A DNA stretch of 64,000 nucleotides, from the NCBI GenBank assembly GCA_033296885.1, contig MU863991.1, forward strand, positions 1-64,000, read 5' to 3'. The translations under genes were made by a program, and so were the position numbers. Numbering within the stretch: position 1 is the first letter of the stretch; each line of letters begins with the position of its first letter. Below, in pieces: positions 10,416-22,040 of this stretch. Source of the stretch: Triangularia verruculosa (Eukaryota > Ascomycota > Sordariomycetes > Sordariales > Podosporaceae). The notes below the pieces were generated by a model. That model searched no databases. It had not been told where the DNA came from and saw only the letters and a program-made list of their open reading frames with translations.

Positions 10416-11180
10416 TCAAAGTAACTCTTCCAACGTCTCCTCAATCATCAACGGGTATATACTCGGCAGTGAAACGGCTTCAAGCTCCGACGCAGCAGTG
10501 TTGCCAGCCATGATGTCTGCCCTCTCCTGCTCCCTTGAGATGGTGTTGACATTGGTTTGGTCGAGGAGCCGATAAGGTAGGTTCTGTGGGACGTTATCCA
10601 GATAGCTGTCCATCAACACCCGGCCATGGTAATCCTTGTGACCGCCGTCTTGCTCGCCGTCTGATAATGACAAGAATGCGTTGCTGCACAATATGGTTAG
10701 CATTCACGGTCCTAGAGAAGTCGGAGCGGATCGCTAATCTTACCAAGGAGACCCGACTTCGGACCCAAAAGACATACTGCCCGGACGACTGGCGTGTATC
10801 AAGTCCGGACCAATGTCGAGTTCCAAGTTCGGGGTATCATTGTCGACAAGAAGGCTGTGTTCAGAGGACTCTGGCGCCGATATGTCGGGAAGCACGACTC
10901 CGGCTGGCCGGAAATCTATTGTTTGGCCGTCCGATTCAACTGGGCGGTCGACGACGCCGCCGGTTTCCTCTGAGGCCGAAACGTCCGTCGATTTAGGCGA
11001 ATCCACACTGGAGCCCGGAGTCAGAATCTTAGTGGCGGTTGAGGTCGGTGTGTGGTTGTTGTCGATGCTGCCTTCTGGGGATGGTTGATGTGGTTGGCGT
11101 TGTCTCGGGACACCTCCGTCATTACCAGTGGTGTTGGACAGACCACCCCGCGCCATAGATTTATATGGAGGATCAGCCAT
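10416..11180 (-). CDS. Unknown acidic, low-complexity protein
   Basis: Exon 1 10744-11180 and exon 2 10416-10683 (60-nt intron, GTAAGA donor, TGCTAAC branch, CAG acceptor) keep one frame and give 234 aa. An in-frame ATG at 11381 would add 67 residues; I prefer the internal start (MADPPYK). The first half is Ser/Thr/Pro/Asp rich and probably disordered; the C-terminal third is acidic with short hydrophobic patches and ends EETLEELL. No family is recognised. The clean intron is the best evidence that it is a real gene. It sits in the gene-poor stretch near the bZIP-like gene, and both look like rapidly evolving regulators, but that is inference. Confidence 0.5.
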
Positions 11181-13024
11181 CTTATCGAGACCTCTGTCCT
11201 CCAAGGCAAAAGTTCCAGAAAAAATGCTGAGGGTCGTCAAGCTTTTGTCCCTGGTACCCAAAGCCTCACAGAGCTGATAAGCACTTGGCTCAACAAAGGG
11301 TTGTCGTGGAGGATTTCGTCTGGTCCGAAACAGCGAGAAAAGAACGAGTTCACCTGATCGAGTCAAACACGTGGACGACAAGGTAAGGCTCGGCCCAGGG
11401 GGGGCAGCAAGAGAGACGGAGGCGGTAACGAACTAAGGGCTAACCGGGGGTTCCTTCAGGACAGGCGATAGAGAGCGCCCATACACCTCTGACGGCTTTT
11501 TTCTTCACGTTTACAGGCGGGTCATTGGCCCGTAGTTCGACAGTGCTCTGGGAAGGCGCTCAAGTACCCACCATAACGACATCACAAAGCCTCAAACGGT
11601 CTGCTGCGAACGCGATAGGGCCGATGATGTACATGCTGCCAACCAGTTGGGCAACATGCTGAAGAGCGGTGACGGAGAGAATTGGCGATGACAAGGCCTA
11701 TGAGGTATGCAGGACACCATGAGGTGGGATCCATTGACCACGCTGTGAGCGAGGCCAATCACGGCCGGCGGATGGTTGGTCTGGGGTTGGGTAATCTTCC
11801 CAATGTTGTGTTTTCTTCGCCAGTCGTGAATTGGCCATTGTTGTTCGTTTAGTCGCGAAAGCGGCGATGCAGGAAGGGGGTATACACACGTTCACTGCGG
11901 GTGCATCCAGATCAAAAAGAGGAGAGGGAGTGGCCGGGATTTGTCCAGGAGCGAGATCTTCTGTTCATATGGGTTGGCATCCAGTAACTACCTTCAGGAA
12001 GCATTTCATGGAGCTGCCGGAACGGACTACCGCCAATAAAGCGCCAATATCCCTCTGCCTGCTCCAATCCTCACGACTCTTGTCCGTCTACGGGAGAGGC
12101 TGTTGACTAAATGGTCGATATGCAGCCGCCTCCCACCCTCTTCACGATCAATACTTCCCAACATAGAGTAGAGTGGCTTGCCGTCAATCGACGGACTGTG
12201 AGACATACGGACAGAATCAGGTTGCATACATAATCTCCCAGCCTTCCCGTACTTCACCCACTGGTTGATTGCAACAGCAGCCAAATGGTTGCGTTGCTTC
12301 CATGGGCGTGTTGCAGTGTAGATCTTGCGGAGGACAGATGTCAATGTCACCCGTCTCATCAAATCATGCAAATATGTCTGAACGGATTTGGAAGACTGTG
12401 CGCCATGCATACTGGGGGACGGGTGACTGTGCGGGGGAAGCCAAGCTCAGGCAATATGCAGCAGCATGTCTTCCCCCCTCAAATCCGGGATCACAAGATA
12501 TAAATTTTGGCATCGGTCTTTTCGAGTATAATGATCATGACCTTGGCCGAATGTTATCACCTATCACACTGCATCCTGGTGTGCATAATGTCGGGCATTT
12601 CCGGCGTCTAGCGTAGTAGGTAGATTTCGCGCAAAGGCGAAGCCTTGGTATCTCGGTCATTCCTAACCCAGGGAATGATGGCAACTATTATTGAAGAGAA
12701 TAGAAATGGCTAACAGGAGATACAGCGAACCCCCGCACAATGGCTCAACCATCGCAACCTCCTAACGACCCCTTTCGTCTCGCAACCTGCCTACACTTTT
12801 ACACTTGGTCCTCTCCTGTCTCCGCAATACCTCCAGAAATTCCCATACCTTGGGGATTCGCCTGGAATTCCCCTTGCTTGCTGTCCACACAAGGATGGAG
12901 ATCGTCACCTTCTTGCCGCGGGAAATGAGCCTTCTCAGAACGCCTATCCTTTCGATAAGGTGACTCCAAAACGCTAATATCGGGCACCACACGAGGAGTC
13001 GATGATCCCAGATTCTTCTCAATC
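11181..13024. other. Intergenic with unassigned ORFs
   Basis: No supported gene. The minus-strand ORF at 12027-12410 (127 aa) is partly protein-like (basic, with regular hydrophobics) but ends in arginine-rich low-quality sequence and has no recognisable domain. The minus-strand ORF at 12799-13092 has a Cys-x2-Cys pair (WCERCA) and could be a 3' exon of the next gene upstream. Confidence 0.35.
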
Positions 13025-13513
13025 CTAATAGCACACCGCTCGCACCAAGAACCGTCGCCATGGCGGCTTCCGGTAGTCGCTGCCATTAGCATACAGGTGT
13101 AACCTTCGAAGCGCGGGAGGTCAATGTCCTACTCACCAGGTTAAATCTCTGGTTTCCCCATCTCTGCGCAATCGGCTCGAGCAAGCGTCGACCGCCTTTT
13201 GCACCTTGTCTTGGTCATCTGTCTGATTGGCGGCCTGGGTTGCTCCTGCCCACATTGTTGACATGAAGCTAGCGCCAACATGACTGAGATAATATTGGTT
13301 GGCTCTGTTTTCCACCGATCCAGCACCATCGTGGGCCTGAAAATAAGAGGCAGCGCTGTAGTGGCCCAAGGGGGACTGGCCAGATGCGAAGCTGTACTCG
13401 TTGTCGTCGCTCTCGTCCTCCTCGAGGTCCAACCTGGGCGGGTATTTCGAACACGGAGCACCACCCGTGGTGGTTGGAGAAGCAGTTTGCTCTTGGTTGC
13501 CTGAGAAGATCAT
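13025..13513 (-). CDS. Unknown short protein, tentative two-exon model
   Basis: Exon 1 13137-13513 encodes 125 residues with a very acidic block (EEDESDDNEY), ending at a good GTGAGT donor. With the best acceptor (GCTAAT branch, GGCAG, exon from 13079) the protein ends 18 codons later, giving 143 aa. If a weaker AAG acceptor a few bases downstream is used, the frame opens instead into the ORF that runs to 12799 and contains WCERCA, giving a longer protein with a CxxC pair. Sequence alone does not decide between them. No family is recognised. A transcript read across 13080-13137 would settle the 3' end. Confidence 0.35.
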
Positions 13514-15916
13514 GTTGTTTCGGTATTGAAGGTGAGGACACTTTAGTACATTTGATGGTTTCGGAGTAGGCTACCAACACTGACATATGGTGACGGTTGG
13601 AGAAACAGCCGAGTTGAACGAGCGACAAGCCGCCGGATTTGTGCTTCTTATAAGCCTCCCACTCAACATGCTACGACGTCGTGTCCACCAAGTTTCTGTC
13701 ACTGTACCCCTCTTTGGACGTCACGAGTTTCGATAGGTGAAGCGAGAGACGGACTCTTGCATACAACGAAGCCGCCCCGCCTTGTTTGCTACACTATTGC
13801 CGTCGAGCAACGGCAAGTTACATATTCGCACCACACCGAGTCCGACAGCTCCTAGTCTCGGTCTTGAGAACCTCGGGGCAAATGCAAGAGCGTCCAGTAG
13901 AAGCTATCGAAAGTGAAGAGACGAAAATGAAGAAATCTTATCTGGGTCCAAACACACCCAGTTCTTTCACAGCTTCTCGTCCCAATCGGGGATTTGGAAA
14001 CCAACAACTGCGTCATGACTCGTATCAAATCCGTGAAGGCCTTGTGCCCGTTTGTGCTGCTCAGAAATAGCGGTGTGGTATGTATGTATCCTCTCTTCAG
14101 GTACTCCATCCCACTGGTCGAGCTGATCCGGTGTCGACAACCTCGCTTCAGTTGAAAGATTACCGGATTTGGTCAAAACCGTACAACCGGGGATTTGTCT
14201 ATTTGAACGGCTTCGGTATGTCTAAGCAGGGAACTTGTTTGATACGGGACGCTGCAGGGCTGGAGACTGGGGGACATTGCCGCTGTCACCGGTTTGTTCA
14301 CTCTTGGGAGTGAGCTCTCTGTGGCGTCCCGGGCGTGTTGGGCAGCTATACACTTCGGGCTTGTGTGACATCCTTCCCCTTAGATGAAGTGTCGTTATGG
14401 GCAAGGCTGACTTTTTATTGTTCTCGCCAGGCACCGAATGTCAAGAGGCTACCACCCCCTCTTTTGCACTTGGCAATCGTCGGTCCCGGACAACACCTCC
14501 GGTACACACATATCAGGCTTTTTGGCCTATATGGGGCTGCTGAAAGTATGATCACTGGGTCCTCTGTTTGAGAAAGCCGAGTGAACCATTCGCTCAACGG
14601 CTGTTCTTGACGGATAGTCACCTTCAGAATGCTCATGGAGGCTATTTGCAAGCCTCACTTTTTACAGGCGCGATAAAGTCGAAGGACCCCGCTTCCACTT
14701 TGTAAGGGGCGGATATATGCCCGACAACGCTGGTGTGGTATGTCAAGGTTCTTACCCGTGCTTACACGCATCTTACACACAGCAATCAGGGGGAAGGCCG
14801 TTTTGCTGACCACCTTCTTTCCAGGAAATACACCGCCTTTTTCACGACCACCAGCCTGTCGGGAACTATCTCACACGAAGCTGTCAGAACCTTGAAGAGC
14901 CTACGAGGAAGCAAGGCGGCGGCACCCAGCACCCATATCCCCTTTCCCTGAAGGGAAATGAAGGAAGTAGCACCGGTTAGAGCAGGGTTTTCTCGCTTTT
15001 TGTCGGGATTCTTATCTGTTTCGCGCCAAAAAGATGAATCGGTCATCAGCCGCTGCGGTGTTACACTTCCCATATCATTCTGCTTCTATACACCCCTACT
15101 CATGTATCCCATTTACGGGAGGCTGCCGGCGTGTCACGATGTGGTGTAAGCAAGCATCTATCTGTCGAGCTCATTAGAGATGTAAGCTTTCAATATGTAC
15201 CTAGCGAGATACAGGATGGTACCTGATACACCTGCCAAAAGGAAGTAAGAAGCTTGTCGAATGGTATTCAAGGATCAGGAATGGCGGTGTATGGCAAGGG
15301 GGAGTTATAAGGAAACGCGTGAGGTTAGAAGAGTGAGAGTCCAGACTATCATGCAAGGAACCAGTGACATTATTGATTGATTGCCAGTGGAGGAAATACA
15401 CGGGGGCTGCTGCAGACCGTGAGAAGTTGGACGAGTGTGGAGACGCAGAAAACTTGCTCTCAGGCAGCATCAAACTGAGACATCTGCGGTCGCCTCAAAC
15501 ATTCTAGTAGAAGACGGATAGAGGGAGTCTTCTACGGGTAATACCTCATGAGGCTGGCTGCCGAGAACGCGATACCCAACGTCGACGTAACCGCCAACAT
15601 GATTTGGTTCCTAAAGTCTTATGCAAGAATGAGAACGTAGAACCACCGACATCGACATGCGTCGGTGTCCGGATTCTCTTTAGACTGCTCTTACTCTGGT
15701 CTCTTCATATGTGGCCCAATTCTTTTTGCATTTTCAGGCGCGGCGTGACGAAAATGGGAAGCCGAAAAGAAGCACGTGAGAAGAGGAGAACGAGTGAGGC
15801 CAGGTTGGGCGACCTATCACTTCGCACCGCCGTCGCATATCGGAACAGCACTCTCATCACAGCAAGTAGCCGTTATCAGAGTTCTGCATCCGATCCGGCA
15901 GACGTCCTGGATTCAG

Positions 15917-15954
15917 CGCTTCCTATTGAATCGCTTCCTATTGAATCGCTTCCT
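15917..15954. repeat. 15-bp tandem repeat, about 2.5 copies
   Basis: The unit CGCTTCCTATTGAAT occurs at 15917-15931 and 15932-15946 with a partial third copy to 15954. All copies are identical where complete, suggesting recent slippage. Confidence 0.9.
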
Positions 15955-16557
15955 CTCCCCTTACCCTCTCCGCCCTCCCGCACCCGGCCGGCCCCGCATT
16001 TCGGCACCAGCCTTCTCTTCAAACTGGTGGTGATGCGAAATGTGCACATTTCGGAGCCTCCTCTGTCTATCCGATCACCTCTGTTTCTTTGTTTATTTCA
16101 ACACTTCTAGTGAGATCAGCGTGAAACGTTGCCCAACCTACTTACCAGCTCGATATGTTTGCCCTTCTTCAGGGGCCGAGGGGGTGTGCCTTGTGGGGTG
16201 CCACAACCTTCAAGCAATCTGTTGTAATGAGTACCTGCATTTCTTCAGCACAATTCAAGGGGCTCTCTCTCCGGTCCTATCAAATAGATCTGGTGCTTGC
16301 GTGTTATGTAACATGATATCTGATCAAAACCATGAGCAGAACAATGTGCTACACGTTACAAACTTGGTCGCGCCTCTTCGAAACCACTCAAAATACCTAG
16401 GACTCCTTTAAATTACAAAATGATTATCCTAAACCGAAAAGATGTAGCAACAATGCAGGAATAAGCAAGCCACGATTATCCCGTCTACCGTCTCGAGTCG
16501 AGACGAAGCGCTCCCCGCCCTCGTCAAGCCCCAAAAACAGAATTACGCCGCCGGAAC

Positions 16558-16577
16558 AAAAAAAAAAAAAAAAAAAA
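16558..16577. repeat. A20 homopolymer
   Basis: Twenty consecutive A residues in intergenic sequence. No flanking target-site duplication or retroelement sequence was recognised, so it is listed only as a homopolymer. Confidence 0.9.
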
Positions 16578-17137
16578 GAAAACGTGACTTCTGTGTGGCC
16601 GCCTCATATATCGACCCAACCCAGCTAGCCAACCAGATTAAGCCCACACAAACTCGTTAATCCTCTGTAACGGTCCAAAAGAATTACAGACCTCAGGGCC
16701 AGGCCCCAACCAACCTCCAGGCCATCTTTGAGAACACACACATTTCCTTTCCTTTTGACCAGCAGACTGAAAAGAAACGCCGAAAAATAGCATAGCAAAA
16801 GAAAAAAAAGAACGTTAATTCTGCCCGTTGTAACCCGTTCATATCATTCATTCCCCTGGTTTATCTGCGCTCCTGTGTCACCAACTTCCAGAACCGTTTT
16901 CAAGCCACACCCTCCACCAACTCGGTACCTAGTCGTAGGTAGCCTCGCCAACCAACCGGTTCGCGTGGCTTAATGTTTCTTCCCGTCTCCGCCACCGCCT
17001 CCTCCACACTCCTAGTTCCCTCCACCGCTTCTTTGACGTCCCAAGGTGGGCGTGGGTGGACAAGAGACCGTGGGGTGGTGGTGGTGGTTGCCGCCGCTAC
17101 CGCCAGGTCTCTCCCCCGTTTGCCAATGGGATCCGAC

Positions 17138-17386
17138 TCAATTTCTAGGGCGAGAACGGCGGGACGAGCCCGGTCTGATAGGGAGCAGCAGCTGCTGTGT
17201 TTGCGCTGGTGGTGTGTCTAGCAGAGAGCCGATGTTCTCGGATATCTTTCTTTGGGCGGCAGCTCGATACTCTTGTCTGGACTGCTGGACGTCTGTGGTG
17301 TGGTCTTGTCTTTTCTGGTAAGAGGCCTGAGTGTTTTGAATATAGAGGAGGGTCCAGTCGTTGGGTTGTTGAGCCTCGGCTGGCAT
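17138..17386 (-). CDS. Possible 82-aa small protein
   Basis: An intact minus-strand ORF whose ATG is preceded by ACCAACAACA, a good fungal initiation context. It begins MPAEAQQPNDW, is Gln/Arg rich and hydrophilic in the middle (likely helical, with many Gln, Arg and Lys) and ends in a basic SRRSRPRN tail. It has no signal peptide, membrane segment or recognised domain. Codon use and start context suggest a real short gene more than the surrounding ORFs do, but there is no intron or homology to prove it. Confidence 0.45.
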   Translation of the reverse strand: MPAEAQQPNDWTLLYIQNTQASYQKRQDHTTDVQQSRQEYRAAAQRKISENIGSLLDTPPAQTQQLLLPIRPGSSRRSRPRN

Positions 17387-20021
17387 TGTTGTTGGTGGTA
17401 GGGCCGTGTGATGCGTGAAGGTGGCGTCGAGACGGTGACTGGGAGAACGTGCTACAAAGTAGGCAAGATAGTATAATGGTAGATCTTGTTTTCCATGGAG
17501 AACATGGGATGAGATAAGAAGGTAGGTAGGCTTACTTCTTATACTCGCGAGATACTACCCGAGCAGCAACATGTGCTCATCAATCGAGCCTCAGGACCCC
17601 CATACCCTCTTCGCAAATACCTACACATGCCCGCATATCTTTGAGACGAACCGGACATCCTGCATCAGCTTCCACCTCTTGTCCTGAAGTTAAGCGACAT
17701 ACAAATGAAGGTACTTGCATTCTTTCTGCCTTCCAGCTGAGCCGGCTTTGCCTATTAGCGCGGAAAGGAACTGCCGGATAAGGTACCAAAGCAAGCTCAT
17801 GACGACAAGAGGCAAGGCTGTACACGATACCTAAGAGCCAAGCGTAGATCTCACCGCTAAAAAACAGAGATATTCCAAATCCGGCATCCTGACCTCGACT
17901 GCGACCCCGGTCATGGCAACGAGGGTGTAGCCCCCTGGCCCTACTACTACCGGACATCCCGACCAGTAAATAAGGTGGGGGGGGGGAGGAGCTTATGTCG
18001 AAGTGTATGCACCTCGAGAATCCTATCTCCACAAGATAAAACGCTTCTTGAATTCCAGGATCAAGTGTAAATGAGGTGCCATTGGGGTCCGCAATAAATG
18101 ACTAGCTGCGGAGACGAGACATCATTGTCCACAAATGACAGTCAGTATACAGACATTGGCAAGTGCATCTCGTACACGCATATGCAGCCGGTAGGTATGT
18201 GAGAAGCAGGCAAGGATCTTGACAGCCCCCTAGCCTATATGATCCTTCAATGCAACCTGGCCACGTGGAAATTGAGACCCTCCGATCTGCTTGACGGGGA
18301 GGAGGGGCCACATCCTTGGAATGCGAGACGTAACAGAGCCCCATGTGTCAGATGGAAGATGCCATTGTACATTCTCTTTCTGACAGTTAGTCTTCGCTCC
18401 ACAACCCGTAAAGGGCTATTATTACTAGTGTCAGTAGCCGGGCGTTTTGAGTGAGAACCAGTCTTTTGACGGCCCTTGAGCCTTGCTCACTAGCATGCAT
18501 TACTCTACTGTGGTTGCGAGCAAAAGTAAAACCCCCCTGTCAGGTACCGTGCACGAGCCAACTCTAGCACAACTTGTGCGCGAAAACACCGTGCACACCC
18601 TGCGGTTACCTGGCAGGGAAGTATTATTTACCCATCATACCACAGTACGAACTGACAGGGGGGCAAGTTAGTGACGGGTCAAGAAGAAGAAACTAGCAAG
18701 GCTGCGGCCTGCTTGCTCAAAATAAGAAAAATAAGAAAATAAATTCCGGAATAAGCTTCCTCAAAACAGCTAAGTGACCCCAGCAACGACTTGACGGCGT
18801 TTTTGCGTGCTTACTTTGTGGAGTCGAGCGGCCGTTGAGGGGGGCGCTGTGCCATGCATCTGCAGCCAGAGGCTAAAGTAAAAGAAGAAAAAGTCGTTCG
18901 GAGTGGTTGATCATTTATGATAGGCAAAGGTGCGTGAGAATTCGAAACAAACCCATGCATGTTTTCGGGGAAATCATATTGTTCCCAGCTTCCTCGTGGT
19001 TCGTGGCGGTGTGGCGGTTCAAGGAGCTTGGCCCGATTCCTGGTTTTGTGTAGGGACATCGTTGAACGTCCTAGGGGTTTCGAGCAGTGATGTTCTTCTG
19101 CTGAGCAGAAATTAGAAGAAGAGGTGAGAGAGCCTGATGTGTCGGGGATGCAATAGAGCTGGGACAGGCGAGTGCCGGTCAGAGAGGCATTTTGGTTAGA
19201 GATGGAGCTTATGAAAGCTTTCATCACCAATGGCGGCTTCCTTCTGGTCGCTTCCCATTGCAGGTAGTAGGCAGGTACGAACTGAACATTGGTGCCATGC
19301 CGGGCTGCACCTGTCCATTTTTCCACAACCCGGCTCTGACTCCTGGGCAGAGAGAGCACTCTCAGGTGTGTGTCCGGTTCGAAACACCTCCCCAAAATGT
19401 ACCCCCCTCCACACGGGGATGATCGACCCCCGAAAGTGTTGCCTGTTGCCTCATGGCCATCCATCCATCTCCCACGCCGCAGCCAAGCATCAGATTGTCG
19501 AGCCCCCCGAACTAACATTTAGCGGGAGCAAAAGCAAGGGGGCCGGAGGAGCCACGTGGGAACAGGGGTGCTTGCCGGGTCGGAGGCCCCGGACATCATC
19601 CAGCCCCGTGGCATCCCGGGCGAGATAGGATCCTTGTAAATTGCCCCTCTCTGCGGGGGTTTCACATGGCTGGCGACTAGTATCATCGACCAACTGTCCA
19701 ATTCATCCGCAGAAAGGCTGGAGGCCACCGGATACAGGTGGGAACGGCATCAAATCAGAACCGCTGCTATCACTGACACGGGGCTAGTCAGAAACAAGCC
19801 GTCTGCAAGGGGCATCTGCACCCCATTTGGTCACTTGCAGAACCCCTCAGCAGAATGTCACACCCAGACGATATTGGTTGTTGAACCCAAAGAAAGAAAG
19901 TCTGTGTTATCACGGCATCTGGATGCCGGTGATCACCCATGCCATGTCTAATCGCTAATTGACAAAATCGTTCCGGTACAGCAATCAACGGGCGTTATAG
20001 AGATCCGCAAAAGCCCTCCAT
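17387..20021. other. Intergenic, with an inverted-repeat element
   Basis: No supported gene. Contains the inverted-repeat element at 18532-18663 and a G10 tract at 17977-17986. The minus-strand ORF at 18811-19518 (235 aa) is long but has no recognisable domain and an erratic composition, and is not called. Confidence 0.4.
18532..18663. mobile_element. MITE-like element with terminal inverted repeats
   Basis: CCCCCCTGTCAG at 18532-18543 is matched perfectly in inverse as CTGACAGGGGGG at 18652-18663. Just inside, GTACcGTG on the left pairs imperfectly with the inverse of the right side after a 3-nt offset. The 132-bp interior has no ORF. Size and ends resemble a miniature inverted-repeat transposable element. 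TA dinucleotides lie a few bases outside both ends, but no exact target-site duplication is adjacent. A hairpin-forming regulatory sequence is an alternative. Confidence 0.4.
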
Positions 20022-21008
20022 TCAGCTAGAAACCTCGGGACCCTGGCCTTTTTCCACATTGATCTTGAGCGAAAAGTCAATGTGACGCACGCCTTGATGA
20101 ATTGAGCTCGTCGAGAGAATATCGATATCTGCCCACACCCGTTAGCACCTCCTGTCTCTCCCCACAACCCCCCGCCATCACCCAAACTTACCATTGCAAA
20201 TGTAGCCCTCCGCATTATCCTCCGTCAACCCCCCCGAAACCTCCAGCAAAAACTGCCTCTGCCCCTTCCATTTCTCCTTCAAACTCCTCGACACAACCTT
20301 CACCCCTTCCCCACTGAAGTTATCCAACATCACCACATCCGCCCCCGCCTTGATCGCCTCATCCGCCTCCTCCTCACTCTGCACCTCCACCTCCACCTTC
20401 AAACTAAAACCCCCCGCCGCCTTGGCAGCCTTCACCGCCTGCGTGATGCTCCCCCGACTCCAAACATGATTGTCCTTCAACATCGTCATCGTGCTCAAGT
20501 CCATCCTGTGCGTATCCGCCCCCCCCACCAGCATCCCGTACTTCTCCACCAGCCTAAATCCCGGGGTCGTCTTCCTCGTGCCCGCCAAGATACCCTTGTA
20601 CCCTGCCGACCTCAAGTTCACCAGCAGCCGTCTGCTCATGGTCGCAACCCCCGAGCACCTCGCAAGGATGTTCAGAGCGACACGCTCGCCCTCCAAAAGT
20701 CCATGCGCGGGTCCCGTGACGGTCGCCAGCGCCTTCTTGCCGCCATGCGTCTCCACGTGGGAGCCCTCCCGGGCGTGCCACTCGACGGTGCAGCCACACT
20801 GAGTGAAGACCTCGTTGAAGAAGGGCACGCCAGCCAGAATGCCGGGGGATTTCCCCCAGAGGGTGGCGGTGCGGAGGTCGGAGCCGACAACGAAGCCGCC
20901 GACGTCGAAGGAGGGGGTATCCTCCGCCAGCCAGGCGGTAACGGAAGTCTTCCAGGAGGCCGGGAGGAGGTGCTCCAGGTGGCCATGGTCGATGGGGAGG
21001 TCCATCAT
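20022..21008 (-). CDS. Quinolinate phosphoribosyltransferase (NAD biosynthesis)
   Basis: Exons 20192-21008 and 20022-20128 (63-nt intron, GTAAGT donor, TGCTAAC branch, CAG acceptor) encode 307 aa, close to the family's usual length. The start at 21008 (MMDLPIDHGHLEHLLP) matches the expected N-terminus; an upstream in-frame ATG at 21101 is less likely. Recognisable family segments are the ERVALNILARCSGVAT helix, the GTRKTTPGFR phosphoribosyl-binding motif, the HRMDLSTMTMLKDNH active-site block, and VEVEVQSEEEADEA plus DVVMLDN near the C-terminus. The enzyme decarboxylates quinolinate and joins it to PRPP to form nicotinate mononucleotide, the last step of de novo NAD synthesis from tryptophan. 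Exon 2 supplies the conserved C-terminal strand (STSSIHQGVRHIDFSLK). Confidence 0.95.
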
Positions 21009-22040
21009 TTTGACGGTGTTGGTTGATGAAACTGAAAAAGGTTTTAAAAAAAGTGACGTCTTCAATTGCACCTTTGTCTGAAACTCTAGGCAGGCAGGCA
21101 ATGAATTTTAAGAAGTCCAAAAGGGGGGGAAAAAAAGTGACTTGAGCTTTTCTGTCAGTTGTAAGCCGAGAGTCCGACTTCTGGCTAACGACAACGTGAT
21201 GATGCCGAGCTGATGGTGGAGATGGCTCGATTTATGTGGAGGGGTAAACTTCCAGGAGGGGCTCCCAGAGAGGTGTGAAATGCGGGAAAAACAAACCCTT
21301 CCCGAACGTCAAAGCAAAACGGCAGAAAGATGGAGCCTAGACGGTTTATCAAGTGTTTATGGGCTCCACACTTGACCTCACCTTCGGAGACGACAGTTTG
21401 CCACAGCGGCGTTTACTGTGCCTTCTTTTTGTCCGTAAGCTCAAACAGTGGAAATAACATCGAGATGGCACCTTAACCTCGCCGCATAAATACTCATCAA
21501 GAGTCACCCGCCGCCCTCAGAATTTCATGTTGGAAGGAAAGCCGCAAATAACCTGCCTGAGCCATTGACGAATGATAAAACGACTTTTCCGCAGCCATTG
21601 ACCTACCCAATTAGGTCAAGTGCCTTGCTTAAATAATAGCCACTAGAAACCCATCGACACGGCACCACGATCCCCCTATTTGAGGAGCTCCTGGCCAAAA
21701 ACTATAAGGTAAGTTCTTTTAACATGCAACGCTTTTCTTACAGCTGTGTACACATCGGCTGTCGCTTCATCAAAATAGAAAACTAGCCAATTCTTCATTC
21801 AAATGCCAACCGAAAATCCGTTTTTCGAGTCCCGTCTGAACTCCATAAGAAAACAAGGAAACCCGTAGTGTCCGCCACCATTGCATCAAATATGTATATG
21901 AACATGAACATGAAACCCAAGAAAGAATCTCCCGCTAACAACGAGTGGCAATTGATGGCCTGACACCCGCCTATGTGAACCAAAACCTGCCCGCAAGAAT
22001 ATATATGTACGAATATGCTTTACAAAATTGCTTACGCATC
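21009..22040. other. Intergenic
   Basis: The promoter of the QPRT gene is at the left and the 3' flank of the arginine gene, with AT-rich 3'-UTR-like sequence, is at the right. No other feature was recognised. Confidence 0.5.

Larger units (their letters stand above)
13514..17137. other. Long intergenic region, gene-poor
   Basis: More than 3.6 kb with no ORF that looks coding. It contains a short tandem repeat (15917-15954) and an A20 tract (16558-16577). Base composition is not strikingly AT-rich, so heavy repeat-induced point mutation is not indicated. No tRNA or 5S rRNA was recognised. Confidence 0.45.

Noticed and set aside
12027..12410. Minus-strand ORF of 127 aa
   Set aside because: Partly protein-like but ends in arginine-rich sequence and has no supporting intron or recognisable motif.
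17465..17520. Possible tRNA (AGTATAATGGTAG resembles an A box)
   Set aside because: No matching B box (GGTTCGA) and no cloverleaf pairing visible.
18811..19518. Minus-strand ORF of 235 aa
   Set aside because: Long but with erratic composition and no recognisable domain; start lies in unremarkable sequence.
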